A DNA stretch of 64,000 nt from contig CAVVIT010000005.1 of the NCBI GenBank assembly GCA_963748405.1, positions 310,001 to 374,000 on the forward strand, read 5' to 3'. Shown piece after piece: positions 1 through 7,981 of this stretch. The notes under the pieces are model-generated. The model was not told where the DNA came from and searched no databases. It was given only the letters and a program-made list of their open reading frames with translations. A program made the translations under genes and the position numbers. How positions within the stretch are numbered: the first letter of the stretch is position 1; every line of letters begins with the position of its first letter. Source of the DNA: Fen-1273 sp963748405. Its GTDB lineage: Bacteria; Bacteroidota; Ignavibacteria; UBA10030; UBA6906.

Positions 1-417
1 ACCGGTCGCTTTGATTTCAACGGGCTTATCGGCACCGCCCATCAGGGCACCCAGCGACTCCATCTGTTTCCTCTGCTCGGGAGGCATGTTCTTTATCTTC
101 TCCTGAAACTGGGCCATCTTGTCCGACGCCTTTTTGGCATACGCTTCCATCTCGGCGAACGTCATCTCCGAGTAGGTCTTCTTTGCCGGATCCGCGTCGT
201 AGATCTTCTCCTGGTCCATCCGGAGAATCATGATCTTGGTCGGGCTGACAATCTTGAACATCTTGGGCATCGCGTAATTCTGGGACAGGCTCCCCTTATC
301 ACCCATGGGTCCGCCCGTCGTCGTCGATTCCCAGTAGAGTCCCTGGCCCAGCGCTGAGAAGGAAACGAGGAGCGCCAGGCAGAGTCCGGTGAGAAGAACA
401 CGGCTGTTGATTTTCAT
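1..417 (-). CDS. Secreted DUF4412-like protein (3' part cut by window edge)
   Basis: The frame opens at an ATG at 417 with AGAAAGG about 6 bases upstream and runs off the left edge, giving 139 codons. Residues 1-26 look like a signal peptide (MKINSRVLL, hydrophobic core, then ALGQG). The following part (KIYDADPAKKTYSEM) resembles the DUF4412 family, exported proteins of unknown role in which a bound or measured ligand has never been defined. The rest visible is a charged, Met-rich helical stretch (FAEMEAYAKKASDKM). Family assignment is moderate; function is unknown. Confidence 0.7.
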   Translation of the reverse strand, partial: MKINSRVLLTGLCLALLVSFSALGQGLYWESTTTGGPMGDKGSLSQNYAMPKMFKIVSPTKIMILRMDQEKIYDADPAKKTYSEMTFAEMEAYAKKASDKMAQFQEKIKNMPPEQRKQMESLGALMGGADKPVEIKATG

Positions 418-516
418 ATGCAACCTTTCTCGATGTGAAGGTGATGGGAGAGTTCGAGCCGCCCTCCCCGGGCCCCGGTCATCCGGAGCGGCGCCGGGCG
501 AGGGCACGGTGCGTCA

Positions 517-918
517 TCAGACCTGTTTCGAACCCGGAAGGGGAAGCGGACCTTCCCGGATGATCTCGATCCCTGCAGCGTTCTGTATCCATTCGGCATC
601 GGGGAGCACTGATCGCTGCGTCCAGTCCGCGGCAACCTTGAGCGATTCCGCACTCGGGACCATCTCGATCGTGTCCCAGGGGCAGTACTTCACGCACAGC
701 TTGCAGCCGATGCATATGTCGAGGTCGATCTCGACGAGCTTCTTGTGCTGGTCATACTCGGGGCCCGGAACGGTGAGTATGCAATCCACCGGACAGAACT
801 CGATGCACACTTCGCATCCCGTACAGCCCGCCTGGTTGACGACGGCGAGCTCCTTGGGCCGCTTTTTGGCCTTCACCGGCGCCGAAGCGGGGACGGGGCG
901 CGCAACTTGATCCGCCAT
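517..918 (-). CDS. 2[4Fe-4S] ferredoxin
   Basis: A 133-residue small electron carrier. Two classical cluster motifs are visible, CTGCEVCIEFCP near residue 32 and CIGCKLCVKYCP near residue 69, each CxxCxxCxxxCP, so two low-potential [4Fe-4S] clusters are expected. A lysine-rich N-terminal extension of about 25 residues and a C-terminal tail of about 45 residues flank the ferredoxin fold. No oxidoreductase partner is encoded next to it; the neighbours are a DUF4412 protein and a PAP2-like membrane protein, so its redox partner cannot be inferred from context. Confidence 0.9.
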   Translation of the reverse strand: MADQVARPVPASAPVKAKKRPKELAVVNQAGCTGCEVCIEFCPVDCILTVPGPEYDQHKKLVEIDLDICIGCKLCVKYCPWDTIEMVPSAESLKVAADWTQRSVLPDAEWIQNAAGIEIIREGPLPLPGSKQV

Positions 919-959
919 GTATCAATGCTCCGTATATGGAAGAACGGTGATTCCCGCCT

Positions 960-1589
960 TTAATTAACCAAAATGCCCCTTCTTTTGCAAATTCCGAGGA
1001 CGATCGAGTACGCCCCGTAGGCAAAGAAAGGGGCGGCAAATACGTCCACCGTGTAATGGACGTGCTGGAGCACCACGCAGATCCCCACGCAGAGCGTGGA
1101 GGCGGCGAACGCAATGCGCATCCGCTTCCCGGGAACGACGAGAAAGAGAAGGAACAGCGTCGAGGTGTGCCCGGAAAAGAACAGGTCTCTCGTGAGAGTC
1201 TTCCCCCCGCCGAAAAACTCCACGAACGGGTCCTTGAGCTCGATCATCCCCGGAGGAGGCTCCAGGGGAGCCAGATACATCGCGGCCATCCGGAAGAGGG
1301 CCATGAGCGCATAGGCCTGGAAGACAAGGAGCAGGCGCCGCGGGTGCCTGGTAAGGACCGCGAGTCCCGCCACGAGTCCCGCGTAAATGATGAGGAACGT
1401 CATCCAGGTGAGATTGACCGCGGGGAAGAGCACGAGCACAGGATCCGGGAGCGCGACGCCGTGCCTGGCTTCGACGGCATCCAGGAAATGCGTCAGGGCG
1501 ACAAGAACGGGAATGAGGACGGCCAGCGTCGCAATGCACTCCCCCCTCCACGCGGGGTCACGCCAGGCGTTTCTCAGGTTAACGAACAT
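960..1589 (-). CDS. PAP2 / sphingomyelin-synthase-like integral membrane protein
   Basis: A 209-residue polytopic membrane protein with about six hydrophobic segments. The C-terminal half has SGHTS near residue 139 and HYTVDVFAA near residue 177. This H...H-x3-D arrangement is the catalytic triad of the PAP2_C (sphingomyelin synthase-like) branch of the lipid phosphatase/phosphotransferase superfamily. Such enzymes move a phospho-headgroup between lipids or remove it at the membrane. Whether this one makes a sphingolipid, an inositol lipid or simply dephosphorylates a lipid is not visible. Gene is 41 bases from the ferredoxin gene downstream. Confidence 0.75.
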   Translation of the reverse strand: MFVNLRNAWRDPAWRGECIATLAVLIPVLVALTHFLDAVEARHGVALPDPVLVLFPAVNLTWMTFLIIYAGLVAGLAVLTRHPRRLLLVFQAYALMALFRMAAMYLAPLEPPPGMIELKDPFVEFFGGGKTLTRDLFFSGHTSTLFLLFLVVPGKRMRIAFAASTLCVGICVVLQHVHYTVDVFAAPFFAYGAYSIVLGICKRRGILVN

Positions 1590-1730
1590 TCCGCAATAAG
1601 ACTTATGAGTGGATGACGAAGGAGATCCAGCTCCAAAACGTCGTGAAGCTACGCACTCGGCAGCTGAAAATCAACAGGCCCCGCGGCAGGATGTACCGGG
1701 GGCCCGTTGCAGGAAACGGCGTGCTTCCCT

Positions 1731-3791
1731 CTACCAGATGCTGGCGCGGAGGGATTCGGAACGAACCATCGGATCACCGGCCTTCAGGCCGAACGCATGC
1801 TGAAACTCCGGCATGTCGGACAGCGGGCAATTGACCCTCAGGGGGCTGACCGCGTGCGGGTCCAGGATGACTAGACGGCGGAGCTCCTGGTCGCGGTAAT
1901 TCGCCCGCCAGATCTGGGCCCACGCCAGGAAGAAGCGCTGCTCGGGGGTGAAGCCGTCGATCACCGGCACCGGCGGTTTCCCCTCTTCCGATTTCTTGAG
2001 GGCGGCGAACGCGATCGTCAGTCCGCCCAGGTCGGCGATGTTCTCGCCCAGCGTCAGCTTTCCGTTCTCGTGGATCGTGTCGATCACGACGCAGTCGCTG
2101 TACTGCTGCTCCAGCAGGTGCGCGCGGGAATCAAACGCGATCCTGTCGACCGGCGTCCACCAGTCCTTCAGGTTCCCGTCGGCGTCGAACTTGTTCCCCT
2201 CGTCGTCGAAACCGTGCGTCATTTCGTGGCCGATCACCGCGCCCATCCCTCCGTAATTGACGGCGTCGTCCGCTTCGGGATCGAAGAACGGCGGCTGGAG
2301 GATGCCCGCGGGAAAGACGATCTCGTTCAACTGGGGATTGTAGTACGCGTTGACCGTCGGCGGGGTCATTCCCCACTCCGTGCGGTCGACGGGCTGACCG
2401 ATCTTGTCGAGGTCACGCTTGAATTCGAATTCGCTCGCCCGCATCAGGTTCGCGATGAACGGTCCCCTGTCGATCGTCAGCGCGGAGTAATCGCGCCACT
2501 TCTCCGGATAGCCGATCTTCACCCGGAACGAGGACAATTTGTCGAGCGCCTTCGACTTCGTGTCGTCGCTCATCCAGATACGGGTCCTGAGTCTCTCTTT
2601 GAAGGCTGCGCGGAGGTTGTCGACCATCTGCATCGCCCTGGCCTTCGCCGCCGGGGGGAAGAACCTCTTCACATACTGCGTGCCGAGGGCATCGCCCAGG
2701 TTCCTGTCCGTCGCCCGGAGCGCGCGTTTCCACCGGGGCTGGATCTGCTTCGCGCCCGTCATCACTTCGCCGCGGAAATGGAAATTTTCCGTCACGAACG
2801 CCGAGCTGAGCCACGGCGAGGCCGCGTCCACGACGTGCCACCGGAGGTAGGTCTTCCAGTCGGCCACCGGGACGTCCGTCATCATGGCGCTCACTTCCCT
2901 GAAGAACGCGGGTTGTTCCACGTTGATCGGGCCCGGGCTGGGCTTGCCGATCGCGGTGAAATAGGCTTTCCAGTCGAATGCCGGGGCTATCTCGCTCAGG
3001 TCGGAGACCGACATCCTGTGATAGGTCGCATTCGGGTCGCGCTGCTCGACCCTCGTCATGGAGGCCTTCGCCAGGCGGGTCTCGATCGCCATCACGGTCT
3101 TCGCCGCGGCGGAGGCAGCCGCCGGATCGTCGCCGCAGAGTTCAAGCAGTTTCTGTATATGGGCGAGATACTGCGCACGGATTTCGCGGGAATGATCGTC
3201 GTCCTTCGTGTAGTAGTCCCTGTCAGGAAGGCCGAGGCCCCCCTGCCGGACCTGTGCAATCACCTGAGACGAATTCTTCGCATCCTGGTTCACATAGAAC
3301 CCGAACAGCGGGTTGGCGAGCATGACGTGAAGATGGGCGATTTCGGCAGGAAGATCCGACGGGGATGCGATCGCCGCGATCCTGCCGAATTCATCGGCAA
3401 GCGGTTTCGTCCCCTCGCGCTCTGCGGCTTCGGAGTCCATCGCGCTTGCATAAAAGTCGCCGATCTTCTGCACGTTGGAGGTCCTTGTCCCGCTCGTGTT
3501 CGCGGAGGCATCATCGAGGATCTCGTGAAGATCGCGCATGTTCTTCTCGAGCAATTCGTTAAAGCTCCCCCAGCGCGAATATTCCGCCGGAACCGGATTG
3601 GCCGCAAGCCACCCGCCGTCCGCGAATTTGTAGAAATCCGTCGCGGGGCTTACCTGTTTGTCGATGTTGCCGGGGTCGATACCGTGGATGGCGGCGGGGT
3701 TTGCGGGGGGTTGCTGGGCCAGAAGCGGCGCTGCGGCGATCGCCGCGGCCGTAATAAAGGCGCCCACGCGCCTGCGATGGAAACAGATCAT
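1731..3791 (-). CDS. Secreted M13 (neprilysin-like) zinc metallopeptidase
   Basis: About 686 residues, the usual M13 length. The zinc site is clear: IGHEMTHGFDD (HExxH) near residue 520 and ENIADLGG (third ligand Glu in ExxxD) about 60 residues later. NAYYN, the substrate-binding motif of the family, lies before them. The chosen ATG at 3791 follows GGAGGG and begins a signal peptide (MICFHRRRVGAF, then an Ala-rich core ending LLAQQ); an in-frame ATG at 3806 and an upstream start at 3827 are less likely because they put extra residues before the signal. Expected to cleave small peptides outside the cytoplasm. Separate transcription unit from the gene upstream is possible (124-base gap holding a palindrome). 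Confidence 0.93.
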   Translation of the reverse strand: MICFHRRRVGAFITAAAIAAAPLLAQQPPANPAAIHGIDPGNIDKQVSPATDFYKFADGGWLAANPVPAEYSRWGSFNELLEKNMRDLHEILDDASANTSGTRTSNVQKIGDFYASAMDSEAAEREGTKPLADEFGRIAAIASPSDLPAEIAHLHVMLANPLFGFYVNQDAKNSSQVIAQVRQGGLGLPDRDYYTKDDDHSREIRAQYLAHIQKLLELCGDDPAAASAAAKTVMAIETRLAKASMTRVEQRDPNATYHRMSVSDLSEIAPAFDWKAYFTAIGKPSPGPINVEQPAFFREVSAMMTDVPVADWKTYLRWHVVDAASPWLSSAFVTENFHFRGEVMTGAKQIQPRWKRALRATDRNLGDALGTQYVKRFFPPAAKARAMQMVDNLRAAFKERLRTRIWMSDDTKSKALDKLSSFRVKIGYPEKWRDYSALTIDRGPFIANLMRASEFEFKRDLDKIGQPVDRTEWGMTPPTVNAYYNPQLNEIVFPAGILQPPFFDPEADDAVNYGGMGAVIGHEMTHGFDDEGNKFDADGNLKDWWTPVDRIAFDSRAHLLEQQYSDCVVIDTIHENGKLTLGENIADLGGLTIAFAALKKSEEGKPPVPVIDGFTPEQRFFLAWAQIWRANYRDQELRRLVILDPHAVSPLRVNCPLSDMPEFQHAFGLKAGDPMVRSESLRASIW

Positions 3792-3865
3792 GATCCCTCC
3801 ATACATAATGACTGATATTGTAGACAACGGTCTGGTGAACAGTGCCGGAAAGGATGCCAGAAGGT

Positions 3866-3885
3866 GCGTACATGTATACGTACGC
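3866..3885. promoter_or_regulatory. 20-bp interrupted palindrome upstream of the M13 peptidase gene
   Basis: GCGTAC, 8 bases, GTACGC form a perfect 6+6 inverted repeat, 75-95 bases before the M13 start on the minus strand. There is no T-run on either side, so an operator is more likely than a terminator. TACAAT on the minus strand nearer the gene is a possible -10 box, but no good -35 accompanies it. Low confidence. Confidence 0.3.
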
Positions 3886-3915
3886 GGGAGGGAAAAGATT
3901 CGCAGAAGAGGAGGG

Positions 3916-4983
3916 CTATTCGAAGAATTTTCTCAAAAGATCCCAGGGGTTCTTATTATCCCTGTGGTGTTCTTTCCACGCCATGTAGGCATCCCGCGTG
4001 ATGAGCCCCACAGGCCCGTCGTATATCCCGCCGTGAAGCCACGCGTCAAAAACCCGGACCGCGATCACGTTGTCCTCCCCCGGCTTCAGGAGTCCCCCCG
4101 GGATCGTGTACGCGCGAAGCTGCTTGTAGTCGTTCGACGTCCTGAGGTCTTCCGGCCGGCCGTTCATCTTCCCCGTCCGACCGATCCGCTCGCCGTTCAG
4201 GAACGTCTCATCGACGTCGTCGATCTTCCCCAGGAGGAGGATGACCGTCTTTCCCTCAAATTCGGGGGAAGGGCGGAAGGTGAACCGGTACCACCCGAAT
4301 CCATCGTAGTCCTTCAACCCCTGAGTTTCCCAGTACAGGGGAACCGTCGCCGTGTGCCACGCGGCATCCTTCAACCCCGGCTCTTTCCAGGAGAGATCGT
4401 CCCCCGTCTTGAGCTTCCAGGTCCCGGCCAGCGACTGCATCGGGACGAGCGGATCGTTCAGCCGGTACAGGCCGATATGCCCCCCCGTGATTCCTCCGGA
4501 GAGCTCGCTGTCGTAGACCCGGACGGCGATCACATTCTCTTTGCCGAACCGGAGACACCACGCGGGAAGGTAGTAGTCCCTCGTGGTCCCGTATTCGCTG
4601 ATATAGTGAGGAGGGAACTGCCCGCAGAATCCGATGAAATTTCCGTTGACGTAGACCTCATCGGCATCGTCGATCGTCCCCAGGTGAAGGCGGAGGGCAC
4701 TTCCCTCCCAGTCTGTTTTTACCGTAAACCGCTTCCTGTACCACGCGTAACCGTCGTACCCGGGATACCCCTGATCTTCCCAGGGGGAGGGGACATAGAT
4801 ATCATCCCACTTCGCGTCGTCGAACGACGGCCGGGCCCACCGCTCGTCGTCGCCGATCTGGAATTTCCATTTCCCGTGCAGGTCCTCGAGAAGCTGCTGT
4901 TCCTGCGCGCCGGCAGGAGCCGGGAGGGATGTCAGGATCGCCAGCGCACAGGAAATCCACAGCAGATGTCGTCCGGTGTTCAT
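3916..4983 (-). CDS. Secreted tandem GH2-type jelly-roll (sugar-binding) protein
   Basis: A 355-residue exported protein (signal peptide 1-26 ending PAGAQ). Two homologous domains of about 155 residues repeat the same pattern: LHGKWKFQIGDD...VPSPWEDQGYPGYDGYAWYRKRF at about 36-90, and LAGTWKLKTGDD...VPLYWETQGLKDYDGFGWYRFTF at about 186-240, each followed by a DDADE/DDVDE-x-x-x-NG turn and VIAVRVYD or VIAVRVFD. This is the sugar-binding jelly roll that precedes the catalytic barrel in GH2 enzymes, but no barrel follows. A carbohydrate-binding or adhesion role is inferred; no catalytic residues are seen. Confidence 0.8.
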   Translation of the reverse strand: MNTGRHLLWISCALAILTSLPAPAGAQEQQLLEDLHGKWKFQIGDDERWARPSFDDAKWDDIYVPSPWEDQGYPGYDGYAWYRKRFTVKTDWEGSALRLHLGTIDDADEVYVNGNFIGFCGQFPPHYISEYGTTRDYYLPAWCLRFGKENVIAVRVYDSELSGGITGGHIGLYRLNDPLVPMQSLAGTWKLKTGDDLSWKEPGLKDAAWHTATVPLYWETQGLKDYDGFGWYRFTFRPSPEFEGKTVILLLGKIDDVDETFLNGERIGRTGKMNGRPEDLRTSNDYKQLRAYTIPGGLLKPGEDNVIAVRVFDAWLHGGIYDGPVGLITRDAYMAWKEHHRDNKNPWDLLRKFFE

Positions 4984-4996
4984 TTTCGTGCCTTCG

Positions 4997-5464
4997 TCAG
5001 AAACCGCCGGGACTGCCGCCGTTGCAGCCGAGGAGGGCTCGTTCCGCGCGGCTGCTCACCGCCGCGAACAGATCCTCGTCCCAGGTATACGACTGGACGC
5101 CCTCCCCTTTGAATATCACTGGAGAATCGAACACGAGGCCGGCCAGGTACGACTTGTAGCGGATCGCCGGTGTCCGTCCGTCCCGGGCAAGCGTCGCCAG
5201 GGCGTCTCTCAGATCCTCGAGCCGGGCATCAGGGAGCGCCCACCTCATCCGCACGGACTGCGCGATCGCCGATTCGACGACCCCGTCGTTCGCACATTTC
5301 ATGCAGGACAGGTAGTTGTCCTCGTACCGGCGGATTGCGGCCCGTTCCAGGCGCGGTCTGACGCCTGCATTTCCTTGCGCCCGGGCGTCCGTGGTCTGTC
5401 CGGGGGCGGGTGCAGCGACTGCCGCCGCCAGGGCTGCGGCAAATATCAAAGCGGTTCGTGTCAT
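4997..5464 (-). CDS. Small secreted protein of unknown function
   Basis: 155 residues from the ATG at 5464, chosen because GGAGG lies 5 bases upstream and the protein then begins with a signal peptide (MTRTALIFAAALAAAVAAPAPGQ). An upstream in-frame start at 5533 would bury the signal. The mature part has a CMKC pair near residue 53 and a final Cys near residue 148. I do not recognise a family. It lies 13 bases upstream of the double jelly-roll gene, so the two are probably co-transcribed. Confidence 0.65.
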   Translation of the reverse strand: MTRTALIFAAALAAAVAAPAPGQTTDARAQGNAGVRPRLERAAIRRYEDNYLSCMKCANDGVVESAIAQSVRMRWALPDARLEDLRDALATLARDGRTPAIRYKSYLAGLVFDSPVIFKGEGVQSYTWDEDLFAAVSSRAERALLGCNGGSPGGF

Positions 5465-5593
5465 GGTGTCCTCCAGGGGTGTGGCGTTGCGTGAATGTTT
5501 GGACACACATGAATACGCCTTTCCCGTGAGCAAGGTGTGAGGACGACGTCAGAACTTGTCACAAATTGTCACGGGCCCGCGGCCCCCCTGCCC

Positions 5594-6274
5594 CTACACG
5601 ATCAGTTTGTAGCCGGTGCCGTGAATCGTCACAATATGCGCCGGATCCGAGGGATTCTCCTCGATTTTCTGGCGGAGTTTCAGTATGAAATTATCGACCG
5701 TCCGGGTGCTCACCGATTCGTCGTACCCCCACACGTTCGTCAGAAGCTGGTCCCTGCTCACGGTGCGATTGCGGTGCTCCCAGAGAAACTTCAGCACCTC
5801 GAACTCCTTCGGCGTCATCGCCACCCCGACGCCGTCCTTCGAGGCGTTGTACGTGCTGATGTCCGCCTCAAAACTCCCGAGCCTGACGCGGGAACCTGCC
5901 GCTCCGCTCCCTTCTGTCCGGCGGAGGACGGCTTTGACACGGGCAAGGAGCTCACGCAGGCTGAAGGGCTTTGTCACGTAGTCGTCCGCCCCCAGCTCCA
6001 GGCCGAGAACCCTGTCGATCTCCTCCCCCTTCGCCGTCAGCATGATGACGGGCGTTGAAAAGCCTTTCTCCCGGGCTTTCCGCAGGACGTCGAACCCGGA
6101 GAGCCCCGGGAGCATGACGTCGAGTATCACGCAGTCGAAGGCGTTCTCCATCCATACGCGCAGCCCGGCGGCCCCGTCTCCCTCGGTGCGCACGCTGTAC
6201 CCCTCGAACTCAAGGTTGTCCCTGAGCCCGGCCTGCATCTTTGGATCATCTTCAATGACGAGTATAGCGCTCAT
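5594..6274 (-). CDS. OmpR/PhoB-family response regulator
   Basis: 226 residues. Receiver domain at 1-115 with the complete set of phosphorylation residues: D9/D10 acid pocket, phosphoacceptor D52 (LDVMLPGLSG), T80 and K102 (TKPF). A winged-helix trans_reg_C domain follows (about 130-226: TPKEFEVLKFLW, SRDQLLTNVWG, STRTVDNFILKLRQKIE). Its 5' end overlaps the 3' end of the histidine kinase gene by 23 bases, so kinase and regulator are translated together from one mRNA. The target genes are not indicated. Confidence 0.96.
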   Translation of the reverse strand: MSAILVIEDDPKMQAGLRDNLEFEGYSVRTEGDGAAGLRVWMENAFDCVILDVMLPGLSGFDVLRKAREKGFSTPVIMLTAKGEEIDRVLGLELGADDYVTKPFSLRELLARVKAVLRRTEGSGAAGSRVRLGSFEADISTYNASKDGVGVAMTPKEFEVLKFLWEHRNRTVSRDQLLTNVWGYDESVSTRTVDNFILKLRQKIEENPSDPAHIVTIHGTGYKLIV

Positions 6275-7892
6275 AGCGGAATGCCAGTGTGAATGTACTC
6301 CCCTTTCCCGGGGTGCTTTTCAGGTCGATCCTGCCCCCGTGCGCCTCCATGATGTGCCGGGCGATGGCGAGGCCGAGCCCGCTGCCGGTATGAGCGGGAC
6401 CGCTCCCCTGGGGAACCCTGAAGAACGTCTCGAACACCCGTGCCCGGTATTCCGGGGGGATCCCCGGCCCGTGATCCTCGACGTCGATGAAGACGTCATC
6501 CATGCGGACACCCGTTGCGACGCGAATGAACTTGGCGCTCCCCCCGTATTTCACCGCGTTGTCGAGAATGTTGATAAGCGCTTCCTGCACCCCTTCCCTG
6601 TCGGCGCGGACCGCAGGGAGTGCCTCGTCAAGGTCGACGACGGGGGTGAATCCTTCGCTCCGGAAATAGGGGGAGAATGATTCAAGCGCTTCGCGGACGA
6701 GGGAGTTCAGATCCACAGGGGAGAGGTGGTACGGTCGGCGCCCCGCCTCCATGCGCGAGAAGTTCAGAAGGTTGTTCACGAGACGGGTGAGCCGTTCCGC
6801 TTCCTTCACGATCGTGGAATAGTATTCGCGTTTTTTTTCCTCGCCCCTGAGGCGGCCCATTTCCAGGGTCTCCGCGTACATCCGGATCAGGGCCAGCGGG
6901 GTCCGGAGATCATGCGAGACGTTCGACACGAAATCGGATTTCAGCCGGACAAATTCCATCTCTCTCCTGACGCTCCTGTACACGAACCACACCCCGATGA
7001 GGAGCACGGCATCGAGGACGTGAAGGATGTTCATGTCGCGCGAAACGCGGCTTCGCGCCAGTTGCTGGATCGTCTCCCCCCTGAGACTGATCCCGGCCTC
7101 CAGGTCGGGGAAGAGCCAGAGCTGGCGGCGCAGTTCGGCGTCTGCGCCGGGAGCCTCCCCGGTCGTGAATACCTGCTCCCTGGTTGACGTCCGGGAGACG
7201 GTGATGATGAACTCCCCGCCGGCCGCCTCCCGCATCCTTTCGGCGAGAACCTCCTTCACGAACCTGTCCGGGTGAAGCCTGATGCCCGCGAGCGCCGGAC
7301 GACCCCGCAGGTCGCGCAGGACGAACAGGAGCACCACTCCCCCCATCCGGCCCGACGAATCCTGGACCATGAGCGTCTCGATCTTCCGGTAATTTTGCCG
7401 GCTGAACAGGAGCAATCGGTTCACCAGCGGCTGGTCCGATGCAAGCCGGGACGCCACCGATGCGCGGGCCACGGCTCCGTCCCCGGCGACCCCCGCCATA
7501 AGGGAGATCTTTGTCCCCGTGGAATCGGCAAGGAACACCGCGTCAATCGCCGGGTTCTTCCCGAGGAACTCCCGCGCAAACGCCGGGGGGAATGTCCCCC
7601 CGCCGGCCGACGGAATCCAGGCATTTCCCACGGTGCTTGCCCAGGAATTCGCGACGTCCCAGGCAAACTGGTTTATGGAAAACAGGACGATGTCGAGCTG
7701 CCGGCGGTAGATGTCCGTGACAAACGACTCGCTCGCACTCGACCCGCTGATCTCATACACCGTGAAGACCAGGAGCGGGAGGAGGACGAGGAGGAAGAGA
7801 ATGAGCGCGACGACGCGGATAGTCCGCGGCTTTTTCACGTGGTCCGGTCCGGAGTGTGGTGCACGGAATCGACTGGGAGAAACTAGCCACAT
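6252..7892 (-). CDS. Membrane sensor histidine kinase
   Basis: 546 residues in the longest frame. Transmembrane segments lie at about 26-48 and 290-306, enclosing an extracytoplasmic sensor region of about 240 residues with no family I recognise. The kinase core follows: H-box VSHDLRTPLAL with H327, N-box NILDNAVKYG, G1 DHGPGIPPEYR, F-box FETFFRV and G2 GSGLGLAIARHI. It directly precedes and overlaps the response regulator gene. The start is uncertain: a GTG 18 codons in (VKKPRTIRVV) would give a cleaner membrane anchor, and neither start has a strong ribosome-binding site. Confidence 0.94.
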   Translation of the reverse strand: MWLVSPSRFRAPHSGPDHVKKPRTIRVVALILFLLVLLPLLVFTVYEISGSSASESFVTDIYRRQLDIVLFSINQFAWDVANSWASTVGNAWIPSAGGGTFPPAFAREFLGKNPAIDAVFLADSTGTKISLMAGVAGDGAVARASVASRLASDQPLVNRLLLFSRQNYRKIETLMVQDSSGRMGGVVLLFVLRDLRGRPALAGIRLHPDRFVKEVLAERMREAAGGEFIITVSRTSTREQVFTTGEAPGADAELRRQLWLFPDLEAGISLRGETIQQLARSRVSRDMNILHVLDAVLLIGVWFVYRSVRREMEFVRLKSDFVSNVSHDLRTPLALIRMYAETLEMGRLRGEEKKREYYSTIVKEAERLTRLVNNLLNFSRMEAGRRPYHLSPVDLNSLVREALESFSPYFRSEGFTPVVDLDEALPAVRADREGVQEALINILDNAVKYGGSAKFIRVATGVRMDDVFIDVEDHGPGIPPEYRARVFETFFRVPQGSGPAHTGSGLGLAIARHIMEAHGGRIDLKSTPGKGSTFTLAFRYERYTRH

Positions 7893-7981
7893 CGCCCGTG
7901 AAAGTCAATCAGCGGCACGCGTACTCGCACCGGCGGGGTTTTTTCCGTATATTATGAGATATATTTTTCGAGGTAAGACGC

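Noticed and set aside
2070..3815. 581-codon plus-strand frame opposite the M13 peptidase gene
   Set aside because: Shadow of the peptidase frame; no recognisable fold.
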